DNA of 64,000 nucleotides from contig NZ_FRDN01000018.1 in NCBI RefSeq assembly GCF_900143285.1, forward strand, positions 28,898 to 92,897. The letters are read 5' to 3'. The DNA is from Desulfitobacterium chlororespirans DSM 11544. GTDB lineage: Bacteria > Bacillota > Desulfitobacteriia > Desulfitobacteriales > Desulfitobacteriaceae. This document shows, piece by piece, positions 35,116 through 43,731 of the stretch; the stretch's first letter is position 1, and each line of letters begins with the position of its first letter. The translations under genes and the position numbers were made by a program. The notes under the pieces are model-generated. The model saw only the letters and a program-made list of their open reading frames with translations. It made no database searches and had not been told where the DNA came from.

Positions 35116-35493
35116 ATGACTTCCAATAAGTGTCATGAAAATAATGAAAACGTTTCATGTGAGGTAGTGTGTACCCACCCGGATGTGATTCGTGCTTATG
35201 CTGATCAGATGCTGAGCCTGGATCGGGCCACCAAATTGGCGGATTTATTCAAGACTCTGGGAGATCCTACCCGGGTACGGCTTATGGATGCCCTTGCCAA
35301 GACGGAAATTTGTGTTTGTGATCTTGCTGAACTTCTGGGTTTAAGTCAGTCTGCCACCTCCCATCAACTCAGGGTTTTGCGGAGCAGCAATCTTGTCAAG
35401 TACCGGCGGGAGGGGAAAATGGTCTATTATTCCCTTCATGATAATCATGTCCAGGAACTTTACCGTCAGGGATTAGAGCATATTGATGAATGA
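35116..35493 (+). CDS. cadC: ArsR/SmtB-family metal-sensing repressor, CadC-like (second copy)
   Basis: This protein of about 125 residues is a second CadC-type repressor with the alpha-3 motif EICVCDLAELLG and N-terminal cysteines (Cys6, Cys15, Cys19). The DNA-reading helix is SQSATSHQLRVLRSSNLV. ATG at 35116 is preferred over GTG at 35104 because GGGGTGA lies 9 bases upstream. It follows the second cadA by 80 bases and is probably co-transcribed with it, controlling the operator at 32545-32564. It differs enough from the first copy in sequence to suggest separate metal or operator preference. Confidence 0.88.
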   Translation: MTSNKCHENNENVSCEVVCTHPDVIRAYADQMLSLDRATKLADLFKTLGDPTRVRLMDALAKTEICVCDLAELLGLSQSATSHQLRVLRSSNLVKYRREGKMVYYSLHDNHVQELYRQGLEHIDE

Positions 35494-35500
35494 AATAGAC

Positions 35501-35543
35501 AAAGGCGTACCTCTCTCATTAGTGGAGCGAGTACGCCTTTTTT
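35501..35543 (+). terminator. Terminator after the second cad unit
   Basis: AAAGGCGTAC and GTACGCCTTT make a 10-bp perfect stem, followed by TTTG. It starts 8 bases after the repressor stop. Confidence 0.85.
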
Positions 35544-35706
35544 GTTTGTCCGATAAAGGGAAGTGTATACTGCCTATAAAGCTATGGTTTTTATGGATTT
35601 GAAACAATTATTTTGCGGCAATAGCCTATCGTTGTTTTGGTTGTCCCCATGGCTTGATATTTGTATAATAAGTTAATAATAATTATCTGGGATTGAGGTG
35701 CGGTCG

Positions 35707-36057
35707 ATGAAAGTTCCGTTAAGTTATCAAGCGACCGAATATGACTGCGGGCCAACAACGATGATGAATGCTATCAGCTCTTTTTGATCGGGAAGAAATA
35801 CCACCCGATGTCATTAAATATATTATGTTTTATTGTCTGGATGTCTATAATGATAAGGGAGAGATCGGCAAAAAAGGGACCTCCGTCATGGCTATGATGT
35901 TTATCAGCAATTGGCTGTGTCAATTCGGCAAGGCTAAAGATTTCCCCATTGAAATCGCTTATCTGACTAAAGAAAATGTCTTTATCGGCCAGACAAGTAA
36001 AATCGTTATGGCGCTTCAGCAAGGAGGCGTTGTCTGTAGCGATGATTATCATGAATG
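35707..36057 (+). pseudogene. Frameshifted C39-peptidase-like gene
   Basis: The frame from ATG 35707 reads MKVPLSYQATEYDCGPTTMM, the active-site start of C39-like cysteine peptidases, but stops at 35785 in a run of five T. Removing one T joins it smoothly to the next frame (DREEIPPDVIKYIMFYCLD...), which continues to 36057. That second frame ends abruptly at GGVVCSDDYHE, before any visible catalytic His region, so a second lesion is likely. Only the N-terminal third of a typical protein remains intact. The family call rests on the Y-D-C-G-P-T-T motif. The gene is expected to be dead. Confidence 0.6.
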
Positions 36058-36107
36058 AGCGAGTGCCTCACCGTATCGAACAAAGAGTTGCTTGAAAGGA
36101 GGATTTT

Positions 36108-37319
36108 ATGAGCAGGAGAAAGCAGCTAAAAATCAAAAAGGCCGGCCTGGAGCATCTTGAACAGTACAATCAACTGCTGAGATATGTCTTTCAGGTAACT
36201 GACCGGCAATTACATCAAATTGGCTGGGAAGAGGATGAGATTATACGCGCCAAATCCCCTGTTTTGGAGCAGGCGGATGTGTGGGGATGGTTTGACGGGG
36301 ACAAACTTATCTCTCAGGTAGCGGTTTATCCTTTACAGGTACGCATCTTCAATAAAACTTATAATATGGGAGGGCTTACCGGAGTCGGCACATACCCGGA
36401 GTATACCAATCAAGGACTCATGCATAAGTTGTTGTATCAGGCGCTGGAAAACATGAAAAAGCAGGGTCAGTCGATTTCCTTCCTGTATCCGTATTCCATC
36501 CCTTATTATCGCCGGAAAGGCTGGGAGATCATTTCCGATCGAATCATATATGAAATTCAGGATTATCAACTGCCTAAAAACAAGCAGGTGTCTGGTGAGA
36601 TAGAACGCGTTCCAGTGGAAGACGAGCAGGTGAAAAAAACCTACGAGCGCTTCGCTCTTCAAACCCATGGCGCTATGCTGCGCAATGATCTTGCGTGGCG
36701 GGAATATTGGCTGTGGGATCCTGATGATATGATGGCGGCTGTATACTATAATGAGAGCGGACAGCCGGATGGTTATGTGCTTTACCGAATTGCAGATGAG
36801 GTTTTTCACATCAAGGATATGATCTTTATTAATGAGGAGGCCCGCAGCGGACTCTGGAATTTTATCAGCGCACATTTTTCTATGATCGCAAAGGTCGTAG
36901 GCCATACGTACACGGACGAACCTCTGGCGTTTTTGCTGGAGGACGCGGATATCAAGGAAACGATCTCTCCTTATTTCATGGCACGGATCGTGGATTTAGA
37001 GCAATTTATTGCCCAATACCCCTTTAAGCCGGACACGACGGAACGAGAATGGACATTTATGTTGGATGATCCGCTGCTTTCGTGGAATCAAGGTGTTTTT
37101 ACACTGCGTATCACTGCGGCAGGCCAAGGTGAAGTCATTCGTGCGTCGGAGAAAAGCAACGATAAAATTGATATTCAGACCATGACGACTATGTTGTTAG
37201 GATATAAGCGGCCGGACTATCTGCACAAGATTGGGCGCATATCCTGCAGATCGAAAACTGTGGATATGCTTGAGGATGCTATTGAACAGCAGACACCGTA
37301 TTTTTCGGATTATTTTTAA
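36108..37319 (+). CDS. Eis-like GNAT N-acetyltransferase
   Basis: This 403-residue protein has the size and order of Eis-type acetyltransferases: an N-terminal GNAT domain, a second GNAT-like domain and an SCP2-like C-terminal domain. MGGLTGVGTYPEYTNQGLMHKLL near residues 86-108 carries the acetyl-CoA binding V-x-T-x-P-x-x-(R/N)-x-x-G pattern, although the usual Arg is Asn. SFLYPYSIPYYRRKGWE near residue 125 is the usual end of the first domain. Such enzymes acetylate amines, including aminoglycosides in Mycobacterium; the substrate here is unknown. RBS GAAAGGAGG lies 6 bases before ATG. Confidence 0.78.
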   Translation: MSRRKQLKIKKAGLEHLEQYNQLLRYVFQVTDRQLHQIGWEEDEIIRAKSPVLEQADVWGWFDGDKLISQVAVYPLQVRIFNKTYNMGGLTGVGTYPEYTNQGLMHKLLYQALENMKKQGQSISFLYPYSIPYYRRKGWEIISDRIIYEIQDYQLPKNKQVSGEIERVPVEDEQVKKTYERFALQTHGAMLRNDLAWREYWLWDPDDMMAAVYYNESGQPDGYVLYRIADEVFHIKDMIFINEEARSGLWNFISAHFSMIAKVVGHTYTDEPLAFLLEDADIKETISPYFMARIVDLEQFIAQYPFKPDTTEREWTFMLDDPLLSWNQGVFTLRITAAGQGEVIRASEKSNDKIDIQTMTTMLLGYKRPDYLHKIGRISCRSKTVDMLEDAIEQQTPYFSDYF

Positions 37320-37375
37320 GACCCGTGTGATGTCCATGCTATAATTCTAACCGGCTAATTGGAAAGAGGTGTGTA

Positions 37376-37747
37376 ATGAAAAAAACTATTTTAATTGTAG
37401 GTTATTTAATACTATTAGTGGCAGTGGCAAGCGGAGGGTTTTGGATTGGACGAAATACTGCTGAGCCGATAGCAGGGGCTACATTTTATGCAACTATTGA
37501 GGATATTAATCAAAACAACTTCCTGGTAAATGGTTTGGATGTCAATGATATAAATAATCGAGGTGAAGTCTATTTTAGAGTTGATAATAAAACCAAGTTA
37601 GAATGGAGACATACACAAATCACCCGGGAAGATTTACAGATAGGGGACACTATTTCTGTTACTTATATCGGTGAAGTTCAAGAGAGCTATCCAAGAAGAA
37701 TAGTCAATCCTGTAATCAGGATTACTCTTTTGGAAGATGAAAAATAG
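37376..37747 (+). CDS. Small membrane-anchored protein of unknown function
   Basis: This 123-residue protein has one N-terminal hydrophobic helix (residues 5-25) that should anchor it to or carry it across the membrane, followed by a small beta-rich domain. The segment ATIEDINQNNFLVNGL...TREDLQIGDTISVTYIGEVQESYP resembles DUF3221-like OB-fold domains. No catalytic residues can be named. It follows the Eis-like gene by 56 bases behind GAAAGAGGTG. Confidence 0.6.
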   Translation: MKKTILIVGYLILLVAVASGGFWIGRNTAEPIAGATFYATIEDINQNNFLVNGLDVNDINNRGEVYFRVDNKTKLEWRHTQITREDLQIGDTISVTYIGEVQESYPRRIVNPVIRITLLEDEK

Positions 37748-38064
37748 AAGAGCTCCTCGCCCTGGGCAGAACAGATCTGGTGAAGAAGGAAACAGAAAAG
37801 AACGGGATCCTCAATCCCTTGGCGCCAAACGCCTTCGTGAATGTAAGAAGGAATATTACGAATGTCTTAACTAGGTTCAAGCGAACCTTAAAACAAGATT
37901 TTCGTGTAAAGTATGCACTCGTTGACAGTTGGTTGAGCAGTAAAGTGGAAATCTAAATAAATATGAGAAATATGGAACAAATAGAGCTGGGAAAGAGTAT
38001 CTATTTGATCTATAATTAATTTAATACAGAACTTGCTATATGGATGATGGGATGGATGCTGTTT
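37748..38064 (+). other. Intergenic region with a start-less open frame
   Basis: No intact gene is visible in these 317 bases. One frame stays open from the end of the previous gene to about 37958 and ends ...VKYALVDSWLSSKVEI. The ALxDSW element is reminiscent of IS4-type transposases, but no start codon, flanking repeats or further transposase motifs were found. Confidence 0.3.
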
Positions 38065-38982
38065 ATGCGTATCGAGCAGCTATATTATCTTGTTGAAGTG
38101 AGCAAAAATAAATCTCTGAGTGTCGCCGCTGAGCAGATTCATGTCTCACAACAGAATCTTAGCGTCGCCATTCGTAATTTGGAGAAGGAGTTCGGCGTTG
38201 AGCTTTTGGTGCGTTCCTATAAGGGTGTATCGCTTACAAAGGAGGGGGAGGAATTTGTCAATAAAGCTCAGGAGCTCCTAACTAAGATTGACGAATTCTA
38301 TTCCCAATTCAGCAAGCCTCTTCCTAAAAAGGTTTTAAAAGGGAAGCTGCGCATTGATGTGGTCCCTTATATGACCCTGCCGGATATCCTGGTTTCTTTT
38401 TATAAGCTGCATCCTCAGGTCAATGTGATTTTAGAAGAGCATAGTCCCCAGGAAATTATGTGTAATGTAGCCGCGGGGATAAGCGATATTGGCATTATCT
38501 TTCAGACAAGTGAAGATCCGAGATTTTTTGAGGCTGTTCATGATCTGGGATTGAGCTACGAAAGCATACTTGACGATAAGATTTTTGTGTGTGCCGGGAA
38601 AAAGTCCCCTCTCAAAAACAAGCGCGTGATCACTCATACCGAGCTCTTTAAGCAAAAACTGATCGTTTCTGAGGATCTTTATGGCTGGATTCTGGAGATT
38701 ATCAAACGCTATCAGGACCCCGCCGATCTGCAGATTCAGAAATCAAACAGCATGCAGATTTACAAAAAGGTGATTGAAGAAGGCTTGGCGGTGGGTTTCG
38801 TTACCGGAATCGGTTTGGAAAAAGAGCTTATCTTTAAGAAGGGGGAAGTGGTCCCCATAGCCATCGAAAAGCACAATAACATCACCATTGGGGTGGTATA
38901 TCCCATGGCCAATGCTCAAACCGAAATCAGTAAGGAATTTATCGGCTATCTTAAATTAACAACTCAGGATTACCGTTGCTAA
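38065..38982 (+). CDS. LysR-family transcriptional regulator
   Basis: This protein of about 305 residues has the LysR winged helix-turn-helix at its start (MRIEQLYYLVEVSKNKSLSV..., with AEQIHVSQQNLSVAIRNLEKE as the helix-turn-helix) and a periplasmic-binding-like effector domain from about residue 90. ATG at 38065 matches the usual LysR start; ATG at 38044 would add seven residues. It precedes the HBD/MFS/TPP/SCP2/Xsc run at 39.2-45.5 kb in the same direction and is the likely regulator of it. A terminator at 39016 separates them. Confidence 0.88.
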   Translation: MRIEQLYYLVEVSKNKSLSVAAEQIHVSQQNLSVAIRNLEKEFGVELLVRSYKGVSLTKEGEEFVNKAQELLTKIDEFYSQFSKPLPKKVLKGKLRIDVVPYMTLPDILVSFYKLHPQVNVILEEHSPQEIMCNVAAGISDIGIIFQTSEDPRFFEAVHDLGLSYESILDDKIFVCAGKKSPLKNKRVITHTELFKQKLIVSEDLYGWILEIIKRYQDPADLQIQKSNSMQIYKKVIEEGLAVGFVTGIGLEKELIFKKGEVVPIAIEKHNNITIGVVYPMANAQTEISKEFIGYLKLTTQDYRC

Positions 38983-39015
38983 TCTTATTCATTGCTTATA
39001 AGTAAAACCTGTTCC

Positions 39016-39040
39016 CTCCGAGAGATGCTCTCGGAGTTTT
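39016..39040 (+). terminator. Terminator after the lysR gene
   Basis: CTCCGAGAG and CTCTCGGAG form a perfect 9-bp stem around ATG, followed by TTTTATTT. Confidence 0.85.
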
Positions 39041-39229
39041 ATTTATATGGCGGATTTTTATGTCCATTGACAGCAGCGCAGGTGGATGATAGAAAGAGCC
39101 ACAAATGAGATTTGTAGTCTATGGCAGGATATTCAAAACTATGTGTTAGTCAAAATGAGTCAAGGTGTCTACAATTTTGTTAAGAGGTTCACAAGGCATC
39201 AACCTTGTAATGAAAAGGGGGCATAAGGA

Positions 39230-40159
39230 ATGAATGTGGTTGTTATTGGTTCAGGTGTGATGGGACCCGGCATTGCTCAGGTATTCCTCATGGGTGGACA
39301 TCGTGTGATTATGTCAGACATTAAAGTGGAAGCTTTAGCGGAAGGAACCAGAGAAATCCGCAATAGTCTTGCCTTAATGGCAGCTAAGGGCATCACTGTT
39401 CAGGATATCACGGCTCTGATGAGCAATTTTCAAACCATGACCAGCTTGGAAGAAGCGGTTAAAGAGGCGGATCTGGTGATAGAAGCTATCCCTGAAGTGA
39501 TCAGCATAAAGCAAAAGGTTTATGAGGATCTGGATCGGTTCTGTCCCCAAGAGATCGTTATCGTCAGCAACACCTCGGCCTTGCCGCTGCCTGAGATATT
39601 CCCTCATTTTCGCCCGGGAAACTTCTTTGTGGCTCACTTTATGAATCCGCCCCAAATCATTCCTTTAGTGGAAATCGTCAAAAATGACAAAACCAATCCC
39701 GAAAAAGTGGCCTGGCTTAGAGAGGAATTGGAGAAATGCGGGAAAAAGCCGATTGTCATTAACCAATTTATCAAAGGTTTCCTGATCAACCGCATGCAGA
39801 CAGCCATGGCCCGGGAGGCTCTCTACCTCTATGAAAAAGGCATTGTTTCCCTTGAGGATCTGGATACTGCCAATACGGCCTGTATTGGTTTTAAATCCGC
39901 CTGGCAGGGAACCTTTGAGACTATGGATTACATCGGTTTGGATACCTGTGCCTTTGCCTATAATGTCATTTTTCCGGAGCTTTGCAATGACACGGCCGTT
40001 CCGGCAGCGATCACCCAAAAGGTTCAGGAAGGAAAGTTAGGCTTAAAATCAGGAGAAGGTTTCTTCACCTATCCAGAGGGCTCCGCAGAGGTTTCCCTGG
40101 AGAGACAGGCGGGCCTCCTGGAACAGCTTAAGCTTTTTAAGTCATACATAACCAGATAG
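39230..40159 (+). CDS. 3-hydroxyacyl-CoA dehydrogenase family protein
   Basis: This 309-residue protein has the NAD-binding VIGSGVMGPGIAQVFLMGGH near residues 5-24, the EAIPEVISIKQKVYEDLD segment near residue 88, SNTSALPL near residue 113 and the catalytic His region AHFMNPPQIIPLVEI near residue 134. The C-terminal LGLKSGEGFFTYP is normal for the family. It probably oxidises a 3-hydroxyacyl-CoA or a similar hydroxy acid such as gulonate. It opens a run with an MFS transporter and two TPP enzymes. RBS AAAAGGGGGC precedes ATG. Confidence 0.85.
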   Translation: MNVVVIGSGVMGPGIAQVFLMGGHRVIMSDIKVEALAEGTREIRNSLALMAAKGITVQDITALMSNFQTMTSLEEAVKEADLVIEAIPEVISIKQKVYEDLDRFCPQEIVIVSNTSALPLPEIFPHFRPGNFFVAHFMNPPQIIPLVEIVKNDKTNPEKVAWLREELEKCGKKPIVINQFIKGFLINRMQTAMAREALYLYEKGIVSLEDLDTANTACIGFKSAWQGTFETMDYIGLDTCAFAYNVIFPELCNDTAVPAAITQKVQEGKLGLKSGEGFFTYPEGSAEVSLERQAGLLEQLKLFKSYITR

Positions 40160-40231
40160 GAAATAGATAAGCGGCAAAAGGAATGCGCCGGTCTCCTGAA
40201 GTCAGGACTTTTTATTCGGGAGGAAGCAAAG

Positions 40232-41488
40232 ATGAGCACAAAATTTGCACTGACCCCGCGTCAAAAAACCATGTGGCCCATCCTCATCCTGGGAGCATTT
40301 TTCGAAGGCTTTGATGATGCGCTGATCAATATTGCCCTACCCTATATAAAAGCGGATTTTGCCCTAAGTACTCAGATGTCCGGTTATGCCCTGTCCATTA
40401 TTGCTTTTGGGACTATGGTCGCCTTCTTCGTTTCGCGGATGGCGGACACTATCGGCCGCCGCAACATATTTTTAACCTGCGTATATATGTATTCTCTTTG
40501 CAGTCTCTTGACAGCCTTTTCCCCGACTATCCAGGTGTTCATCTTTTTTCAATTCGTAGCCCGGATCTTCTTAATCGGTTGTTGGTCTGTGGGGTATGTC
40601 ATCCTCTGCGAGGAGTTCGCCACGGAACATCGGGGAAAAGCCGTAGGAAGATTCCAATTGACCGCTGTATTCGGGGCTTTGCTGATTGGTATTCTGCTTC
40701 CCGTTTTCACCCGTTTCGGCTTAAGTTGGAGAGCACTTTATGTTGTGGGTGCACTGCCGATGATTCCTGTTTTTCTGATGAGAAACCGCTTGCCTGAAAC
40801 AGAGGCCTTCCTGGAGGTCCAGGCAGAGAAGAAACAAGGCAACCTGCCCCAGAAAGAAGATTTCTTCGGTCCTTGGCGAAACCCCTTTGCCAAATATATG
40901 GTGGTCATGTGTCTGGTCTGGGTATTCCTTTATTTTGGAGTCAAAGGAACCTTGAACTTTTTCTCTCTGAGAGTTGTTAATGAATTAAGCTGGACTCCCA
41001 ATATGGTGAGTTTAGGTCTGGTTCTCCAAACCCTCACCGGTATCTTTGTCATTGCTATGAATGGAAAAATGATGGACGTCATCGGGCGCAAGCGCGCTGC
41101 TACGATAATCATTCTGGTAGGCTGCGTCTTTAGTGTCTTAACCTTTACTCTGAAGAGCTTCTATCCGGTACTGGTGTGCAGCATCATTTCCGCGGGATTT
41201 GTCAACTCGTTTCTAATCGTAGGCTCCACCTTAACCAATGAACTTTTTCCCACGGAGATCCGGGCCAATGCCATGGCTTGGTCCAACAATATCGTCGGTC
41301 GTTTGGGGCAGATTATCGTTCCCACTGCCGTAACCACGATGGCCCTCTGGCTTGGTTTAGGTAATGCCACCGCTGTCGCTGTCGCCTTGCCTCTGCTTTC
41401 CCTTATTTTAATCCTGATCTTCTTGCCGGAAACGGGTAGGAAGAACAATATTCCGGGTACTCCGAACCCTAAGGTTATTTCCAAGTAA
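40232..41488 (+). CDS. MFS transporter
   Basis: This 418-residue protein has 12 predicted membrane segments. The N-terminal FFEGFDDALINIALPYIKADF near residue 24 carries the acidic pair typical of aromatic-acid/organic-acid symporters, and RMADTIGRRNIFL near residue 69 is the major-facilitator loop motif; a second copy, KMMDVIGRKRAA, is near residue 273. It ends with FLPETGRKNN, also a family mark. It probably takes up the substrate used by the flanking dehydrogenase and TPP enzymes. RBS TCGGGAGGAAG precedes ATG; the upstream gene ends 72 bases away. Confidence 0.87.
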   Translation: MSTKFALTPRQKTMWPILILGAFFEGFDDALINIALPYIKADFALSTQMSGYALSIIAFGTMVAFFVSRMADTIGRRNIFLTCVYMYSLCSLLTAFSPTIQVFIFFQFVARIFLIGCWSVGYVILCEEFATEHRGKAVGRFQLTAVFGALLIGILLPVFTRFGLSWRALYVVGALPMIPVFLMRNRLPETEAFLEVQAEKKQGNLPQKEDFFGPWRNPFAKYMVVMCLVWVFLYFGVKGTLNFFSLRVVNELSWTPNMVSLGLVLQTLTGIFVIAMNGKMMDVIGRKRAATIIILVGCVFSVLTFTLKSFYPVLVCSIISAGFVNSFLIVGSTLTNELFPTEIRANAMAWSNNIVGRLGQIIVPTAVTTMALWLGLGNATAVAVALPLLSLILILIFLPETGRKNNIPGTPNPKVISK

Positions 41489-41591
41489 CGATTACAGGTG
41501 CGGAATTTAAGGTTATGAAATCTAACAGTACAGAATCGCCTGGAAAGTTTTTGAAGTGAATTTTAAGCAGAATAGAAGGAGGTTTTCACTC

Positions 41592-43238
41592 ATGGAAGGT
41601 AAATGCCGAGCAGGAGCTCTTGTCTCCGAGATTTTCAAAAAGGAAGGTGTTCAATACCTCTTCGGTATCCCAGGCGGGCACATCTATCCTACTATGGAGC
41701 GCTGTGAAGAGCTGGGTATCAAATTCATCGGTGTCCGCCATGAAATGACCGCTGCTTTTGCAGCGGGGGGGTGGGCCTTGACCACCGGCAAACTGGGAGT
41801 ATGCACAGGGACAGCGGGCCCGGGGGTTACCAATCTGCTTACCGGTCTGGCCAACTCTTATGTGGGAGGATTTCCGGTCTTTGCTCTCGGCGGCAAAGCC
41901 CGGGTTACGGAAAGTGACCGCAACGAACTGCAGGATTTTAATCAAATGGCCATTCTCAGTCAAATGACCAAACACTCCCGTGCCGTCGCAGAGGTGAAAC
42001 GGATCCCTGAATACGTGGGCAGGGCCGTAGCCCAGGCAACCACCGGCAGACCGGGGCCGGTCTATATCGAAATACCCAGGGATCTTATGGAATCGGAAGT
42101 GGAACTCTCTGCCGTGGCATTCCAGGAAAACTATTGTGTTGCCGGCAAGCCCCAAGGGGATCCAGCCAGCATTCAGGCTGCTCTGGATCTGATCAAACAA
42201 GCTTATAAGCCGGTGATCATCGCCGGTTCCGGAGTATGGTTCTCCCAAGCTCACCAGGAGCTCCGGGAATTCGTGGAGAAAACAGGCATCCCCTTCGCAA
42301 CCCGCAACGCGGCCAGGGGATGCATAACGGATAAACATCCTTTGTTCATCAGCCCCGGCTATGATCATCCCATCCTGCAAGCCCTCATGGCAGAGGCGGA
42401 TCTGGCCATCGTTATCGGCACAAGACCCGGCTTTACCTTGGGGCGGGGAATCTTCCGCAAGGATTTGAAAATCATCCGCATTGATATTGACGCTGCCGAG
42501 CTGACCAATCAGCTGGATATCACCGTCGGTATCCACGGCGATGCCCGGGAAGTTCTGAAACAGCTTAATGGGGGAGTAGATCAGGGAAGTCATCCCCAAT
42601 GGGCCGGATTCCTCAATGCTGTGAAACAACAATTTGCCGGACTTTTTGGCCAGATGTGTGATCCCGCCCATACACCGATCCATCCCGTTCACCTGATGAA
42701 CCAAATTGCCCAGCGGGTGGATGAAGAGACCGTGGTAGTCATCGATGGGGGAGATACAGCCACTTGGGCAACGTTAGTCCTTCCGGCCTATGGTCCGGGA
42801 CAGATGCTCTCCATTGCCGGCACAAGTTTTGGTCCTTTAGGCGTGGGCATGGGTTATGCCATCGCTGCCAAGCTGGCTCATCCCGAGAAAAAGGTCATCA
42901 TGGTCACCGGGGATGGAGCCTTCGGCTATGGCGCGGCCGAATTCGATACCTTAAAGCGCTATGGGCTGGATATTACGACAATCATCCTCAATGATGGCCT
43001 CTGGGGAATGATCAAACGCTCCGAAGCCAAAAAGGCCAGCGGCAAAGCCAGATTTGTCGGGGTGGAGCTGATGGAAGAGGTGCGCTACGAAAAGATGGTG
43101 GAAAGCCTGGGGGGCTACGGTGAATTCGTCACCGATCCCGCAGAAGTGGGCGAGGCTATTGACCGCGCCCTGGCCTCCGGCACAATGTCCTGTGTCAATG
43201 TCATTACCGACCCCCAATTCGGCCCCCCCAGCAGATAA
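41592..43238 (+). CDS. Thiamine-diphosphate enzyme, acetolactate synthase/oxalyl-CoA decarboxylase type
   Basis: This protein of about 548 residues has the three-domain layout of acetolactate-synthase-like enzymes. RHEMTAAFAAGGWALTTG near residue 45 carries the glutamate that activates TPP, GTAGPGVTNLLTGLANSY near residue 75 is the pyrimidine-domain loop, and GDGAFGYGAAEFDTLKRYGLDITTIILND near residues 439-467 is the TPP/Mg binding motif. Candidates include 2-hydroxyacyl-CoA lyase and oxalyl-CoA decarboxylase as well as acetolactate synthase; no small regulatory subunit gene is present. ATG at 41592 follows GAAGGAGG. Confidence 0.8.
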   Translation: MEGKCRAGALVSEIFKKEGVQYLFGIPGGHIYPTMERCEELGIKFIGVRHEMTAAFAAGGWALTTGKLGVCTGTAGPGVTNLLTGLANSYVGGFPVFALGGKARVTESDRNELQDFNQMAILSQMTKHSRAVAEVKRIPEYVGRAVAQATTGRPGPVYIEIPRDLMESEVELSAVAFQENYCVAGKPQGDPASIQAALDLIKQAYKPVIIAGSGVWFSQAHQELREFVEKTGIPFATRNAARGCITDKHPLFISPGYDHPILQALMAEADLAIVIGTRPGFTLGRGIFRKDLKIIRIDIDAAELTNQLDITVGIHGDAREVLKQLNGGVDQGSHPQWAGFLNAVKQQFAGLFGQMCDPAHTPIHPVHLMNQIAQRVDEETVVVIDGGDTATWATLVLPAYGPGQMLSIAGTSFGPLGVGMGYAIAAKLAHPEKKVIMVTGDGAFGYGAAEFDTLKRYGLDITTIILNDGLWGMIKRSEAKKASGKARFVGVELMEEVRYEKMVESLGGYGEFVTDPAEVGEAIDRALASGTMSCVNVITDPQFGPPSR

Positions 43239-43365
43239 CCGGGACAAGGGGACAGGCACTGTGTCTCTACCGTGTTCCTGCCGCGTTCCTATAGCAAAAA
43301 ACAATGAGCTCTGGGCCAGTATCATGGAGATCTGGAATTAGGGAAGATTTGGAGGTTATGGTACA

Positions 43366-43686
43366 TTGAGTGTTAAAGATGAAATCTATGAGTTTTGCGA
43401 GAAAATGAATGCCGACCCCGGTCATATGGAAGAAAAGGATCTCACCTTCCAGGTTAATCTAAAGGAAAGCGGCCCTATTCAAATGATGATCAAAGACAGC
43501 TGGATTACGGTTTATGAAGATTGCCCCCATACACCGGAGCTGACCTTGACCATTGCCGATGAGGACTATTCGAAATTGCTTAAAAATCAGCTGAACACCA
43601 CAGTGGCCCTGATGACCGGAAAAGTCAAAGTGGATCGTGTGGATAAGGCCTTAAGGCTTTTGGAAGTAGTCAAGCAATACTATTAA
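43366..43686 (+). CDS. SCP2 sterol-binding-domain protein
   Basis: This 106-residue protein matches the small bacterial SCP2 domain: VNLKESGPIQMMIKDSWITVYED near residues 26-48 and LTLTIADEDYSKLLKNQLNTTVALMTGKVKVDRVDKALRLLEV near residues 60-102. The domain binds hydrophobic or CoA-linked ligands. It sits between two TPP-enzyme genes, so it may deliver or bind an acyl intermediate. The start is TTG with TTTGGAGG 10 bases upstream. Length is that of a stand-alone domain. Confidence 0.82.
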   Translation: MSVKDEIYEFCEKMNADPGHMEEKDLTFQVNLKESGPIQMMIKDSWITVYEDCPHTPELTLTIADEDYSKLLKNQLNTTVALMTGKVKVDRVDKALRLLEVVKQYY

Positions 43687-43731
43687 AAAATAGTGCGTAG
43701 ATGTGCTGGAATAGATTCGGAGGAAAGAACT

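Noticed and set aside
41586..42704. 372-codon open frame on the minus strand
   Set aside because: It is antisense to a clear TPP enzyme with all catalytic motifs. No ribosome-binding site or recognisable domain is present.
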